The translations under genes were made by a program, and so were the position numbers. DNA of 5,679 nt from an uncultured Anaerosacchariphilus sp. GTDB lineage: Bacteria; Bacillota; Clostridia; Lachnospirales; Lachnospiraceae. Shown here one piece after another: positions 1-5,276 of this stretch (positions are counted from its first letter, which is position 1; each line of letters begins with the position of its first letter). The notes below the pieces were generated by a model. It did not search any database. It was not told the DNA's origin and worked only from the letters and a program-made list of their open reading frames with translations. The stretch covers positions 1 through 5,679 of the forward strand of contig CAKROP010000154.1 of assembly GCA_934373375.1 (NCBI GenBank), written 5' to 3'.

Positions 1-632
1 GTTATGCAGGCTGCGACGCGGTAGCGGTAGCCATCGTGGAAGGCAAGGCTCCGGTCAATGCCTGTCCGGTGTGCAATGCGGAAGCGGTAAAGAAAATCGG
101 AGATATCATGGGCGTGCAGGCGGAAGCCGCTGCCCGGAAAGTAGCGTATGTGCGCTGCGCGGGAACCTGCGATAAGACACAGGTCCGCTGTAATTATGTG
201 GGCATTCATGATTGTCGGGCAGCGGTACTTTCCGGTATCTCAGTCTGGGAATGTGATTATGGCTGTCTGGGCTTTGGTTCCTGCGCGGAGGCCTGCAAGT
301 TCGGCGCGCTCCGCGTGGAGAACGGCGTAGCCATCGTAGACGAGACGAAATGTGCCGGCTGTGGAAAATGCGCCAAGGCCTGTCCGAAGGGACTGATCGA
401 GCTGATACCGGCGGATAAGAAGATAGCGGTGCGCTGCGCAAGCCGCGACCGTGGACCGGCTGTGAAGAAGGCCTGCACCGCGGGCTGTCTGGGCTGCGGC
501 GTCTGCGCGAAGCAGTGCGAGCACGAAGCAATTACCGTGGACGGCAATCTGGCCCATATCGACTATACTAAGTGCGTGGGCTGCGGCAAGTGCGCGGAGA
601 AGTGCCCGGTTAAGATCATCGAAATGTTTTAA
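1..632 (+). CDS. rnfB: RnfB, electron transport complex subunit B (5'-truncated by window edge)
   Basis: RnfB is the iron-sulfur subunit of the Rnf complex, which couples reduced ferredoxin oxidation to NAD+ reduction and ion pumping at the cytoplasmic membrane. The frame is open from the window edge (first full codon at 3), so the true start is upstream and the GTG at 36 is internal. The first visible residues, YAGCDAVAVAIVEGK, followed by ACPV at about 60-71, are the end of the RnfB N-terminal Fe-S domain (GCGYxGCDALAxAI...NACPVGG in the family). A further cysteine-rich stretch follows at about 150-260. Four ferredoxin-type Cys clusters then lie at about 250-300 (CLGFGSCAEAC), 349-388 (CAGCGKCAKACP), 486-522 (CLGCGVCAKQC) and 571-609 (CVGCGKCAEKCP). 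About 209 residues are visible and the C-terminus is complete. The N-terminal membrane anchor typical of the family is outside the window. It is followed 23 bp later by apbE, as expected for the end of an rnfCDGEAB operon, although the other rnf genes are not visible here. Confidence 0.95.
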   Translation, partial: YAGCDAVAVAIVEGKAPVNACPVCNAEAVKKIGDIMGVQAEAAARKVAYVRCAGTCDKTQVRCNYVGIHDCRAAVLSGISVWECDYGCLGFGSCAEACKFGALRVENGVAIVDETKCAGCGKCAKACPKGLIELIPADKKIAVRCASRDRGPAVKKACTAGCLGCGVCAKQCEHEAITVDGNLAHIDYTKCVGCGKCAEKCPVKIIEMF

Positions 633-643
633 AATATAGATTT

Positions 644-647
644 GAGG
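644..647 (+). promoter_or_regulatory. Ribosome binding site deciding the apbE start
   Basis: The sequence is GAGG. It is 8 nt from the ATG at 656 and only 2 nt from the in-frame ATG at 650, so it favours the downstream start and removes Met-Ile from the N-terminus. Confidence 0.55.
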
Positions 648-655
648 TTATGATA

Positions 656-1720
656 ATGAAGCGAATCATGTCAGTCATTCTGGGAACCCTGGGGCTTCTG
701 ATTGCGGCAATCTGTATTCAGCAATACGGAAAAGAGGACAGGGAAACAGCCTGTACCAGACAGCTTTTCGCCATGGATACGGTTATGAGCTTTACCGCTT
801 ACGGACCGAAGGCGGAGGAGGCTGTGGACGCAGCCATGAAGGAAATCGAACGACTGGATGCTTTGCTTTCCACAGGAAATGAATCCAGCGAGATCTCGCA
901 GCTGAATGCTGCGGGATCTTTTCTGGTATCTGAGGATACTTTGAAATTACTGGAAGAAGCGGAAAGCATCCGGCAGTCCACAGGCGGCCTTTTTGACGTG
1001 ACGGTCTATCCGCTGATGCAGCTCTGGGGATTCCCTGACGGGGACTATCAGGTGCCAATACAGGAAGAAATTTCCAGCACGCTTTCGCTGGTGGACGCTG
1101 CGCAGATGCAGATAGAAGGAGCGCAGGTGACTCTGGGCGAGGGGCAGCAGGTGGATCTGGGCGGCATCGCCAAGGGCTACGCCTCCGACCGGGTCATGGA
1201 GCTTTACCGGGAGTACGGCGTGACTTCGGGTATTGTGTCCCTGGGCGGCAATATTGAGACACTGGGGACGAAACCAGATGGGTCGTCCTGGAAAATTGGA
1301 ATCCGCAATCCGGAGATTACATCCGGATCCGGAAGCGGGACTGAGGAGGTGCTGCTGGCGCTGGAGGTGGAGAATCAGGCTGTGATTACCTCCGGCGGAT
1401 ATGAGCGGTATTTTGAGGAGAATGGGGAGACCTATATCCACATCCTGGATCCCCGCACCGGCTACCCGGCAGATTCCGGCCTGCTTTCCGTTACCGTGGT
1501 TTCGAAAAACGGTATGCTGGCGGACGCCCTGTCCACGTCTCTCTACATCATGGGAGAGGCAGATGCGGTAGAGTACTGGCGGATCCATGGAAATGACGAA
1601 GGGAACAGCTTTGAGCTGGTTCTGGTGGATACTTCCGGAAAGGTCTATGCAACGGAAGGGCTGCGTGATAAGATAGAGATGCGGGACGCGGCGCGGAGAT
1701 TGGAGATCGTGGAGCGGTAG
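656..1720 (+). CDS. apbE: FAD:protein FMN transferase (ApbE family)
   Basis: ApbE takes FMN from FAD and links it by a phosphoester bond to Ser/Thr of target flavoproteins. In an rnf setting the expected targets are RnfD and RnfG, on the outer face of the membrane. The start at 656 is chosen over the ATG at 650 because GAGG at 644-647 lies 8 nt from 656 but only 2 nt from 650. The product is 354 aa, the usual family length. Residues about 3-21 form a hydrophobic signal or anchor. The context of Cys20 (AAIC) is a poor lipobox, so an uncleaved anchor is more likely than a lipoprotein. Family motifs in order: MDT (40-42), GGLFDVTVYPLMQLWGF (110-126), DLGGIAKGYASD (167-178), SLGGN (195-199), ITSGGYERYF (244-253), YIHILDPRTGYP (260-271) and ADALST (289-294). 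The last carries the Asp and Thr usually involved in metal/FAD binding. No key residue appears missing, so an active enzyme is expected. It is probably co-transcribed with rnfB. Confidence 0.95.
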   Translation: MKRIMSVILGTLGLLIAAICIQQYGKEDRETACTRQLFAMDTVMSFTAYGPKAEEAVDAAMKEIERLDALLSTGNESSEISQLNAAGSFLVSEDTLKLLEEAESIRQSTGGLFDVTVYPLMQLWGFPDGDYQVPIQEEISSTLSLVDAAQMQIEGAQVTLGEGQQVDLGGIAKGYASDRVMELYREYGVTSGIVSLGGNIETLGTKPDGSSWKIGIRNPEITSGSGSGTEEVLLALEVENQAVITSGGYERYFEENGETYIHILDPRTGYPADSGLLSVTVVSKNGMLADALSTSLYIMGEADAVEYWRIHGNDEGNSFELVLVDTSGKVYATEGLRDKIEMRDAARRLEIVER

Positions 1721-1770
1721 AGAGCTGCGTGACAGAAAAACGAAGAAAAGAAGTACAGGAAAGGATCAAA

Positions 1771-1831
1771 GTTATTGTTCACAGGCGCTATTTTAGCATA
1801 GCGTGTTATAGTGAACGGAGTGAATAGTAAC
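1771..1831. repeat. Structured palindromic element between apbE and the NusG-II gene
   Basis: GTTATTGTTCAC (1771-1782) can pair over all 12 positions, counting two G-U pairs, with GTGAATAGTAAC (1820-1831). An inner stem, CGCTA (1786-1790) with TAGCG (1799-1803), closes an 8-nt loop. Competing pairings exist: GTTCAC (1777-1782) with GTGAAC (1811-1816), and GTTATAGT (1805-1812) with ATAGTAAC (1824-1831) with one mismatch. The element encodes nothing and lacks a T-tract, so it is not a simple terminator. From memory, palindromes of the form GTTACTGTGAAC...AGTAAC after a TAGCGT stretch are scattered in Lachnospiraceae genomes. If that is right, this is a slightly decayed copy of an intergenic repeat. 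It ends 16 nt before the next start codon and could affect mRNA processing or translation there. Confidence 0.6.
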
Positions 1832-1847
1832 AGGATAACAGGTTCGA

Positions 1848-2246
1848 ATGGAAGAAGGAACGAAGACGGGACAGAATCGAAAAGCAGTTTACATCGTGGC
1901 GGCGCTTTGTGCTTTGATCTTCCTTGGGGGAATCGGTGGCATGATCTGGAATCTGACCCGGAGCCACGGTCGACAGGTGGAGATCCTGCAGGATGGGGAG
2001 ATCCTGTATACACTGGATTTGGAACAGGCAGAGGATCAGAGTTTTACCGTCACCTATGAGGGCAGAAGTAATGAGATTGAGATCAAGGAACACCGGATCC
2101 GCGTGAAATCGGCGGACTGTCCCGACCAGATCTGCGTCCACATGGACTGGCTGGAGGCCGCCCCCATCGTGTGTCTGCCGAACCGGCTGAGCATTCAGTA
2201 TGCGGACGGGGAGAGCGTGTCCGGATTGGATGCAGTGTCGAATTAA
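1848..2246 (+). CDS. NusG domain II-containing membrane-anchored protein
   Basis: This 132-aa protein has a short charged N-terminus, one membrane helix (about residues 13-35) and an extracytoplasmic NusG_II-type beta domain (about 43-120). The family pattern is clear: VEILQDGEILYTLDL (44-58), then NEIEIKEHRIRVKSADCPDQIC (about 75-96), and IVCLPNRLSIQY (107-118). Three cysteines (C91, C96, C109) occupy the conserved positions of this family. They could form a disulfide or bind a ligand, which is inference. Despite the name, these proteins are not transcription factors; the domain only resembles an insert in NusG. The biochemical role is unknown. The start has only a weak ribosome binding site (AGGAT at 1832-1836), within or just after the palindromic element. 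It lies between apbE and a Gx transporter gene, an arrangement common in rnf-bearing Firmicutes as I recall, which suggests a role in membrane redox or flavin handling. Confidence 0.85.
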   Translation: MEEGTKTGQNRKAVYIVAALCALIFLGGIGGMIWNLTRSHGRQVEILQDGEILYTLDLEQAEDQSFTVTYEGRSNEIEIKEHRIRVKSADCPDQICVHMDWLEAAPIVCLPNRLSIQYADGESVSGLDAVSN

Positions 2247-2447
2247 AAATGGAAATATTTCGTAATGCCAGATGAAAATCTTGTCAGTGATAGTTCTAAG
2301 AGAGGATATAAGTAAGGAATATTACAGTATAATCTCTGGTTCATATTGTTTCATACACCTATGTTTCTTACGTGTATGTGAGAAAAGATATCATATAACC
2401 TTTAAATAGGTAAGAATATTTTAGTAGTTAAAAAAGAAAGGGCCGTC
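2247..2447. other. 201-bp A+T-rich spacer with an inverted repeat
   Basis: No gene is supported here; only very short frames occur. CATACAC at 2352-2358 and GTGTATG at 2372-2378 form a perfect 7-bp inverted repeat around a 13-nt spacer, with no T-tract after it. A TATAAT lies at 2328-2333 but no fitting -35 box precedes it. The length and composition suggest the downstream Gx-transporter gene may have its own control region rather than being tightly coupled to the NusG-II gene. Confidence 0.4.
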
Positions 2448-2966
2448 ATGAAGGATCATCCATCAGAAAAAAGAATGACAACCGGAAAACTCACCGAGCT
2501 GGCGCTGCTGACAGCGGCAGCTTTGATTTTATATGTGGTGGAGCTTCAGATTCCGAATCCTATCCCGATTCCGGGCGCGAAGCTGGGGCTGGCGAACATC
2601 GTGACGGTCTACGCAGTCTACCGCTACCGCTCCGGCGAGGTGCTGATGGTGGTACTGGTCCGCATTTTCTTAGGCTCCCTCTTTGGCGGCAGCATGATGA
2701 CCTTCCTCTACAGCCTGGCCGGAAGCCTGCTTTGCCTGCTTGGCATGCTGCTTCTCCGCCACATGGTCAGCGGCCGCGCCATCTGGCTGGCCAGCGTCCT
2801 GGGCGCCGTCCTCCACAACATCGGCCAGATGCTGGTAGCAGTGGCAATCGCCGGAAAAGGCATGCTCTTCTACCTGCCATTTCTCATGACCGCCGGCTGC
2901 ATCGCCGGAGCCTTCACCGGCCTGTGCGCGCAGCTGGTACTGAACCGGCTGGAGTGTAGAAAATAA
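2448..2966 (+). CDS. Gx transporter family / heptaprenyl diphosphate synthase component I-like membrane protein
   Basis: This 172-aa polytopic protein has about five hydrophobic segments: roughly 16-34, 48-58, 65-103 (likely two helices), 111-135 and 138-165. Family signatures are NPIPIPGAKLGLANIVTVYA (37-56), VRIFLGSLFGGSMMTFLYSL (71-90), AGSLLCLLGM (91-100) and SVLGAVLHNIGQ (116-127). They match the Hpre_diP_synt_I / Gx transporter family, whose fold resembles the S-components of ECF transporters. Older annotations call it component I of heptaprenyl diphosphate synthase, but it has no prenyltransferase DDxxD motif. A small-molecule transport or membrane-partner role is more plausible; the substrate is unknown. 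AAAGGG at 2437-2442 sits 5 nt before the ATG. The length is normal for the family and no disruption is seen. Neighbouring NusG-II and apbE genes suggest a shared flavin, quinone or electron-transfer function. Confidence 0.85.
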   Translation: MKDHPSEKRMTTGKLTELALLTAAALILYVVELQIPNPIPIPGAKLGLANIVTVYAVYRYRSGEVLMVVLVRIFLGSLFGGSMMTFLYSLAGSLLCLLGMLLLRHMVSGRAIWLASVLGAVLHNIGQMLVAVAIAGKGMLFYLPFLMTAGCIAGAFTGLCAQLVLNRLECRK

Positions 2967-2987
2967 GAATAGAAAGACGAAAAATGA

Positions 2988-3017
2988 TTGACGAATACTC
3001 CCTCTGTTCGGTATAGT
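2988..3017 (+). promoter_or_regulatory. Predicted sigma-70-type promoter for the gene at 3093
   Basis: TTGACG (2988-2993) and TATAGT (3012-3017) are separated by 18 bp; each box matches consensus at five of six positions. It lies 22 bp after the Gx-transporter stop and points at the gene starting at 3093, leaving a leader of about 70 nt. This marks a new transcription unit at the point where base composition becomes more A+T-rich. Confidence 0.6.
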
Positions 3018-3092
3018 GAAATTAGAGAATGATGCTTGAGAATCACTATTTACCCGTGACATGAATCGGCGGATTCCGCTTGGAGGTGTTCG

Positions 3093-3659
3093 ATGAAAGA
3101 GAGACACATTATTCGAAAAATCATAGCGGCATTTATCATTTTCGGCATCTTGGTCGCCGCAGAGTATCTTGTAAAATCTTATTATTACCCGATAAAAACT
3201 GAAAAAGAATCGACAGGGACAGGCTGGCTGTTTGTAGGAGAACAGTCGGAGAGTGGTATCCCGGTGGAGGTCTCCTGTCAGGTCTGGAAATATGAGTATC
3301 GTTTCCAAAAACTCCGAAGAAATCAGGATAATCTGACTGGCAGTATCGTTATAAATGGAGAAACGATAGCGAATCTGGGCGGACCATTTGAAGCATATGA
3401 CACATATCTGATCAATCAGAATCCCACGGGTTTTGCGATCACAGAGATTGCCCTGAAATTCTTCTGCGCAGGCTTCCCACTCTCCGAGGCGAAACTACAG
3501 ATCCCGACAGCAGATCCATCCGCCAATGTCCTTCTGGTCTATCCGGCAGAAACAGAAGAACAGGCAAAGGCCATCCTCACAGAAGTAACCGATGACCTGG
3601 GCGTAGATGTCTGGAAGCTATGTGGTAGTAGTGAGGTATGGACGTGGAGAAAGAAATGA
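3093..3659 (+). CDS. Unrecognised membrane-anchored protein, 188 aa
   Basis: I do not recognise this family. The N-terminus is basic (MKERHIIRKI), followed by one hydrophobic helix (about residues 9-25), so it is probably anchored with the rest outside the cytoplasm. The remainder is mixed, with likely beta strands around 43-50, 56-73 and 82-95, and a helical part around 152-170. Two cysteines (C62 and C125) plus C177 are visible, with no metal-binding motif. Gly-rich and aromatic stretches (GTGWLFVGEQ, ANLGGPFEAYDTYLI) are consistent with a small secreted beta domain. GGAGGTG at 3082-3088 is an excellent ribosome binding site 4 nt before the ATG, and a promoter lies at 2988-3017, so the gene should be expressed, probably alone. 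Its translation start region closely matches that of the truncated gene at 5670. No function is assigned. Confidence 0.75.
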   Translation: MKERHIIRKIIAAFIIFGILVAAEYLVKSYYYPIKTEKESTGTGWLFVGEQSESGIPVEVSCQVWKYEYRFQKLRRNQDNLTGSIVINGETIANLGGPFEAYDTYLINQNPTGFAITEIALKFFCAGFPLSEAKLQIPTADPSANVLLVYPAETEEQAKAILTEVTDDLGVDVWKLCGSSEVWTWRKK

Positions 3660-3739
3660 GATGGGAATACTGTAAGAATAATGAAAATTAGTGTAAAAAT
3701 AGTGAAAAAATAATGGAAAAAATAGAAACCGTTATTTGA

Positions 3740-3946
3740 GATCTGACCTATGACGCGGATGCCATGTACGCTTACGATATCGGCAGCCAGACGGGAAATC
3801 CCCGCATCGTAAAAATTTCATTTTCGGACGGAAGTATAGAAACCATCACCGCAGGTGAAGAACTTCAGAATACGGAAAATCCGATGGTGAATCTGGTAGA
3901 CAGCGAATATTTTTATTATGGGGAACAGATGTATCCATTGAAATAG
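3740..3946 (+). pseudogene. C-terminal remnant of a lost protein-coding gene
   Basis: An open frame follows a TGA at 3737-3739 and runs to the TAG at 3944-3946. It encodes about 68 residues with protein-like composition: DLTYDADAMYAYDIGSQT..., then KISFSDGSIETITAGEEL and DSEYFYYGEQMYPLK. An ATG at 3764 has no ribosome binding site, and the protein-like sequence begins upstream of it (LTYDADA from 3743), so a genuine start there is unlikely. The best reading is the surviving 3' end of a longer secreted or surface protein whose front was deleted or replaced by the A-rich, C-free tract just upstream. The parent family is not recognised. A short expressed gene starting at 3764 is the less likely alternative. 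Confidence 0.5.
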
Positions 3947-4145
3947 AGGCTTGTAGACAGAATTAAAAATCGTTATACAAAAACTGCGGAAACATATAGA
4001 AAAAATATACCACAGAGTAGAGCATAAACTACTGAATAAGGTAGTTGCTGTGAAAATCTAAGAAGGAGATAAAGCGACAATTGAAGCTGGCTGCCTATGG
4101 GAAAAATGTGAAAGCAATTGATACCCACCAAAAAGGAGAAGAAAA
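3947..4145. other. Intergenic region with possible leader stem-loop
   Basis: No gene is supported. AACTAC (4027-4032) pairs with GTAGTT (4041-4046) around an 8-nt loop, and CACAG (4011-4015) can pair outside it with CTGTG (4048-4052). A first AAGGAG at 4063-4068 serves no convincing frame: the TTG at 4081 is 12 nt away and its 68-codon frame overlaps the next gene out of phase. A second AAGGAG at 4133-4138 serves the ATG at 4146. CAATTGA occurs twice, at 4078-4084 and 4115-4121. Confidence 0.35.
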
Positions 4146-4412
4146 ATGTTCAAACTACGCTCTCAGAGAGAAGAGCGAAAGCTTACGCCAGGGGATGCAA
4201 TGCGGTTTCTGGTATATGGCTTTTTGCTATGGATGCTGTATTCTGTGCAGCAGTATCTGGACATCTGGAACCCCGGAAGTAATTTAAAAATGATAGTGAC
4301 GCAGGCGGTCATTATTTATGTTATTGCAACTTATCTGCTGGGAAAACCCATCGGAAACTGGCTAAACAAAAGGTGGGAAAGAAAAACAGATTTGGCATCG
4401 CAGATTTTCTAG
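4146..4412 (+). CDS. Unrecognised membrane protein, N-terminal part of a frame split by TAG
   Basis: The frame encodes 88 residues from an ATG with AAGGAG (4133-4138) 7 nt upstream, so initiation is credible. After a basic N-terminus (MFKLRSQREERKLTPGD), two membrane helices are predicted at about 19-37 and 48-66. A positively charged stretch follows (NWLNKRWERK, 71-80), and the frame then meets TAG at 4410-4412. The same frame stays open beyond the stop to 4925, reading ILGKWFPIDL and then a third hydrophobic helix. This entry is therefore probably the front part of a 259-residue protein interrupted by one nonsense codon. I do not recognise the family. Alternatives are a genuine 88-aa two-helix protein, or readthrough of the amber codon. 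Confidence 0.6.
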   Translation: MFKLRSQREERKLTPGDAMRFLVYGFLLWMLYSVQQYLDIWNPGSNLKMIVTQAVIIYVIATYLLGKPIGNWLNKRWERKTDLASQIF

Positions 4413-4439
4413 ATTCTGGGAAAATGGTTTCCGATAGAT

Positions 4440-4925
4440 TTGATGCTGATTTTTCTGGGACTTGTAGTGGTATCTGGCGGATTTCTTTACCATATAAAAA
4501 GTCAGAATCTTACAATGATAACTTATACGCTGGAGCGCGATGTCTCTTATGAAAGACGTTTCGGGCTGAAAAATACACTGGTGACACAGGAGATCAATAC
4601 AGGGACGGATATTCCGGAGGATGTGGTCAGAATAGCCGCGGAATGGCTGTGTGAATGGGCGGATTATCCATTAGCGAGCTATGATGAGGTTACCGTGGAT
4701 GAAATTCATATTTATTATGAGGATGAAAAGAAAATAGTAGCGGAATTAAAAGTCACAGCAGAGGACGCAAAAGTGAGGAATACTGCAGGACAAGCGTGGA
4801 ACCACACAGAGAAAACGATACGGGCACAGGAAATGGTATTGCTGATCCGTACCGCTCTTGGAAGATGGAAAATCCAACAGACAGGGGATGAGATACAGAC
4901 AATGGTGCGGTTGGAAAGAAGCTGA
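4440..4925 (+). CDS. Unrecognised anchored protein, C-terminal part of the frame split by TAG
   Basis: About 161 residues are encoded from the TTG at 4440 or the ATG at 4443, with no plausible ribosome binding site before either. The frame is the same as that of the 4146 gene, and no other stop lies between 4413 and 4440. A hydrophobic helix (LMLIFLGLVVVSGGFLYHI) comes first. The rest is soluble and probably extracytoplasmic, including RDVSYERRFGLKNTLVTQEI, VVRIAAEWLCEWADYPLASY, DEIHIYYEDEKKIVAELKVT and LIRTALGRWKIQQTGDEIQT. The alternating strand pattern suggests a small alpha/beta domain. The family is not recognised. If the TAG is a real mutation, this half is probably untranslated and the pair at 4146-4925 is a recent pseudogene. 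If it is readthrough or a sequence error, the product is a 259-residue three-helix protein with this C-terminal domain. Confidence 0.5.
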   Translation: MMLIFLGLVVVSGGFLYHIKSQNLTMITYTLERDVSYERRFGLKNTLVTQEINTGTDIPEDVVRIAAEWLCEWADYPLASYDEVTVDEIHIYYEDEKKIVAELKVTAEDAKVRNTAGQAWNHTEKTIRAQEMVLLIRTALGRWKIQQTGDEIQTMVRLERS

Positions 4926-4999
4926 CAGGAAGAAAAAATGCTTTCGAAGTATCATCGCGATTTTGTGTGAAAGTCGAAATTTATGAATGAACAAATTGG

Positions 5000-5028
5000 T
5001 TGCAATACCAGAAAAAAGTCAATATAAT
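5000..5028 (+). promoter_or_regulatory. Predicted promoter of the toxin-antitoxin operon
   Basis: TTGCAA (5000-5005) and a perfect TATAAT (5023-5028) are separated by 17 bp. The ATG of the antitoxin follows 35 bp later. TTTCGA (4942-4947) and TCGAAA (4974-4979) form an inverted repeat upstream of the -35 box, but no clear operator overlaps the promoter, so autoregulation cannot be shown from sequence. Confidence 0.7.
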
Positions 5029-5063
5029 GAAACTACAAATTATCAGAAAGAGAGGTACACCAT

Positions 5064-5273
5064 ATGAGTGACAGAGAAAGAGCAATTCAACTGTTGGAAG
5101 AAGTACCGGACTATAAGATAAAATATGTAATCGCGTATCTGCAGGGCGTGACAGCAGGCGAAGACGAACCAAATCTTGAAACAAAAGAGGCAATGCGGGA
5201 ACTGGAAGAGGGGAACGGAGAAGAGTTTAAAGGCTCAACCAGTAAGTTCCTTCAAATGATGTTGGAGGACTAA
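5064..5273 (+). CDS. Antitoxin of a YafQ-type toxin-antitoxin module (atypical N-terminus)
   Basis: This is a 69-aa acidic protein immediately upstream of a YafQ-family toxin, in the usual antitoxin position; GAGGT at 5052-5056 is 7 nt before the ATG. The C-terminal half (EPNLETKEAMRELEEG, 35-50, then EFKGSTSKFLQMMLED, 54-69) resembles the toxin-neutralising tail of RelB/DinJ-type antitoxins, which wraps around the toxin. The N-terminal half (SDRERAIQLLEEVPDYKIKY, 2-21, then VIAYLQGVTAGE) looks helical. It does not resemble the ribbon-helix-helix DNA-binding segment of DinJ. From memory, similar short N-termini occur in other clostridial small proteins. The role is inferred mainly from position and tail. 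It should bind the toxin in the cytoplasm, be protease-labile, and possibly repress the operon. Its 3' end carries the toxin's ribosome binding site. Confidence 0.75.
   Translation: MSDRERAIQLLEEVPDYKIKYVIAYLQGVTAGEDEPNLETKEAMRELEEGNGEEFKGSTSKFLQMMLED
5264..5268 (+). promoter_or_regulatory. Toxin ribosome binding site inside the antitoxin gene
   Basis: GGAGG lies within the last codons of the antitoxin and 8 nt before the toxin ATG at 5277. It ties toxin translation to the antitoxin reading frame and supports 5277 as the start. The ATG at 5273, which overlaps the antitoxin stop, opens only a 23-codon frame. Confidence 0.7.
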
Positions 5274-5276
5274 TGG

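Noticed and set aside
106..557. Minus-strand open frames of 96-141 codons opposite rnfB
   Set aside because: They are antisense shadows of the cysteine-rich rnfB frame, with no ribosome binding site and arginine/serine/proline-rich composition typical of spurious translation.
947..1588. Minus-strand frame of 213 codons opposite apbE
   Set aside because: It lies wholly within the well-supported apbE gene, has no recognisable motif or start signal, and its composition is shadow-like.
1771..1831. Reading the palindrome as a rho-independent terminator for apbE
   Set aside because: No T-tract follows the stem, and the next gene starts 16 nt later in the same probable operon.
1811..2059. GTG-started 82-codon + strand frame overlapping the NusG-II gene
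   Set aside because: It starts inside the palindromic element and runs out of phase through the NusG_II domain, whose family motifs are clear in the other frame.
2670..3308. Minus-strand frame of 212 codons across the Gx gene end and the 3093 gene start
   Set aside because: It spans two supported + strand genes and a promoter, with low-complexity His/Ala/Gly-rich translation and no family match that I recognise.
3951..3979. Possible promoter TTGTAG-17 bp-TATACA before the 4146 gene
   Set aside because: The -35 box matches at only three positions, and the region is A+T-rich enough to give such matches by chance.
4081..4287. TTG-started 68-codon + strand frame after AAGGAG at 4063
   Set aside because: The spacing of 12 nt is long, the start codon is rare, and it overlaps out of phase with the better-supported 4146 gene, which has its own closer ribosome binding site.
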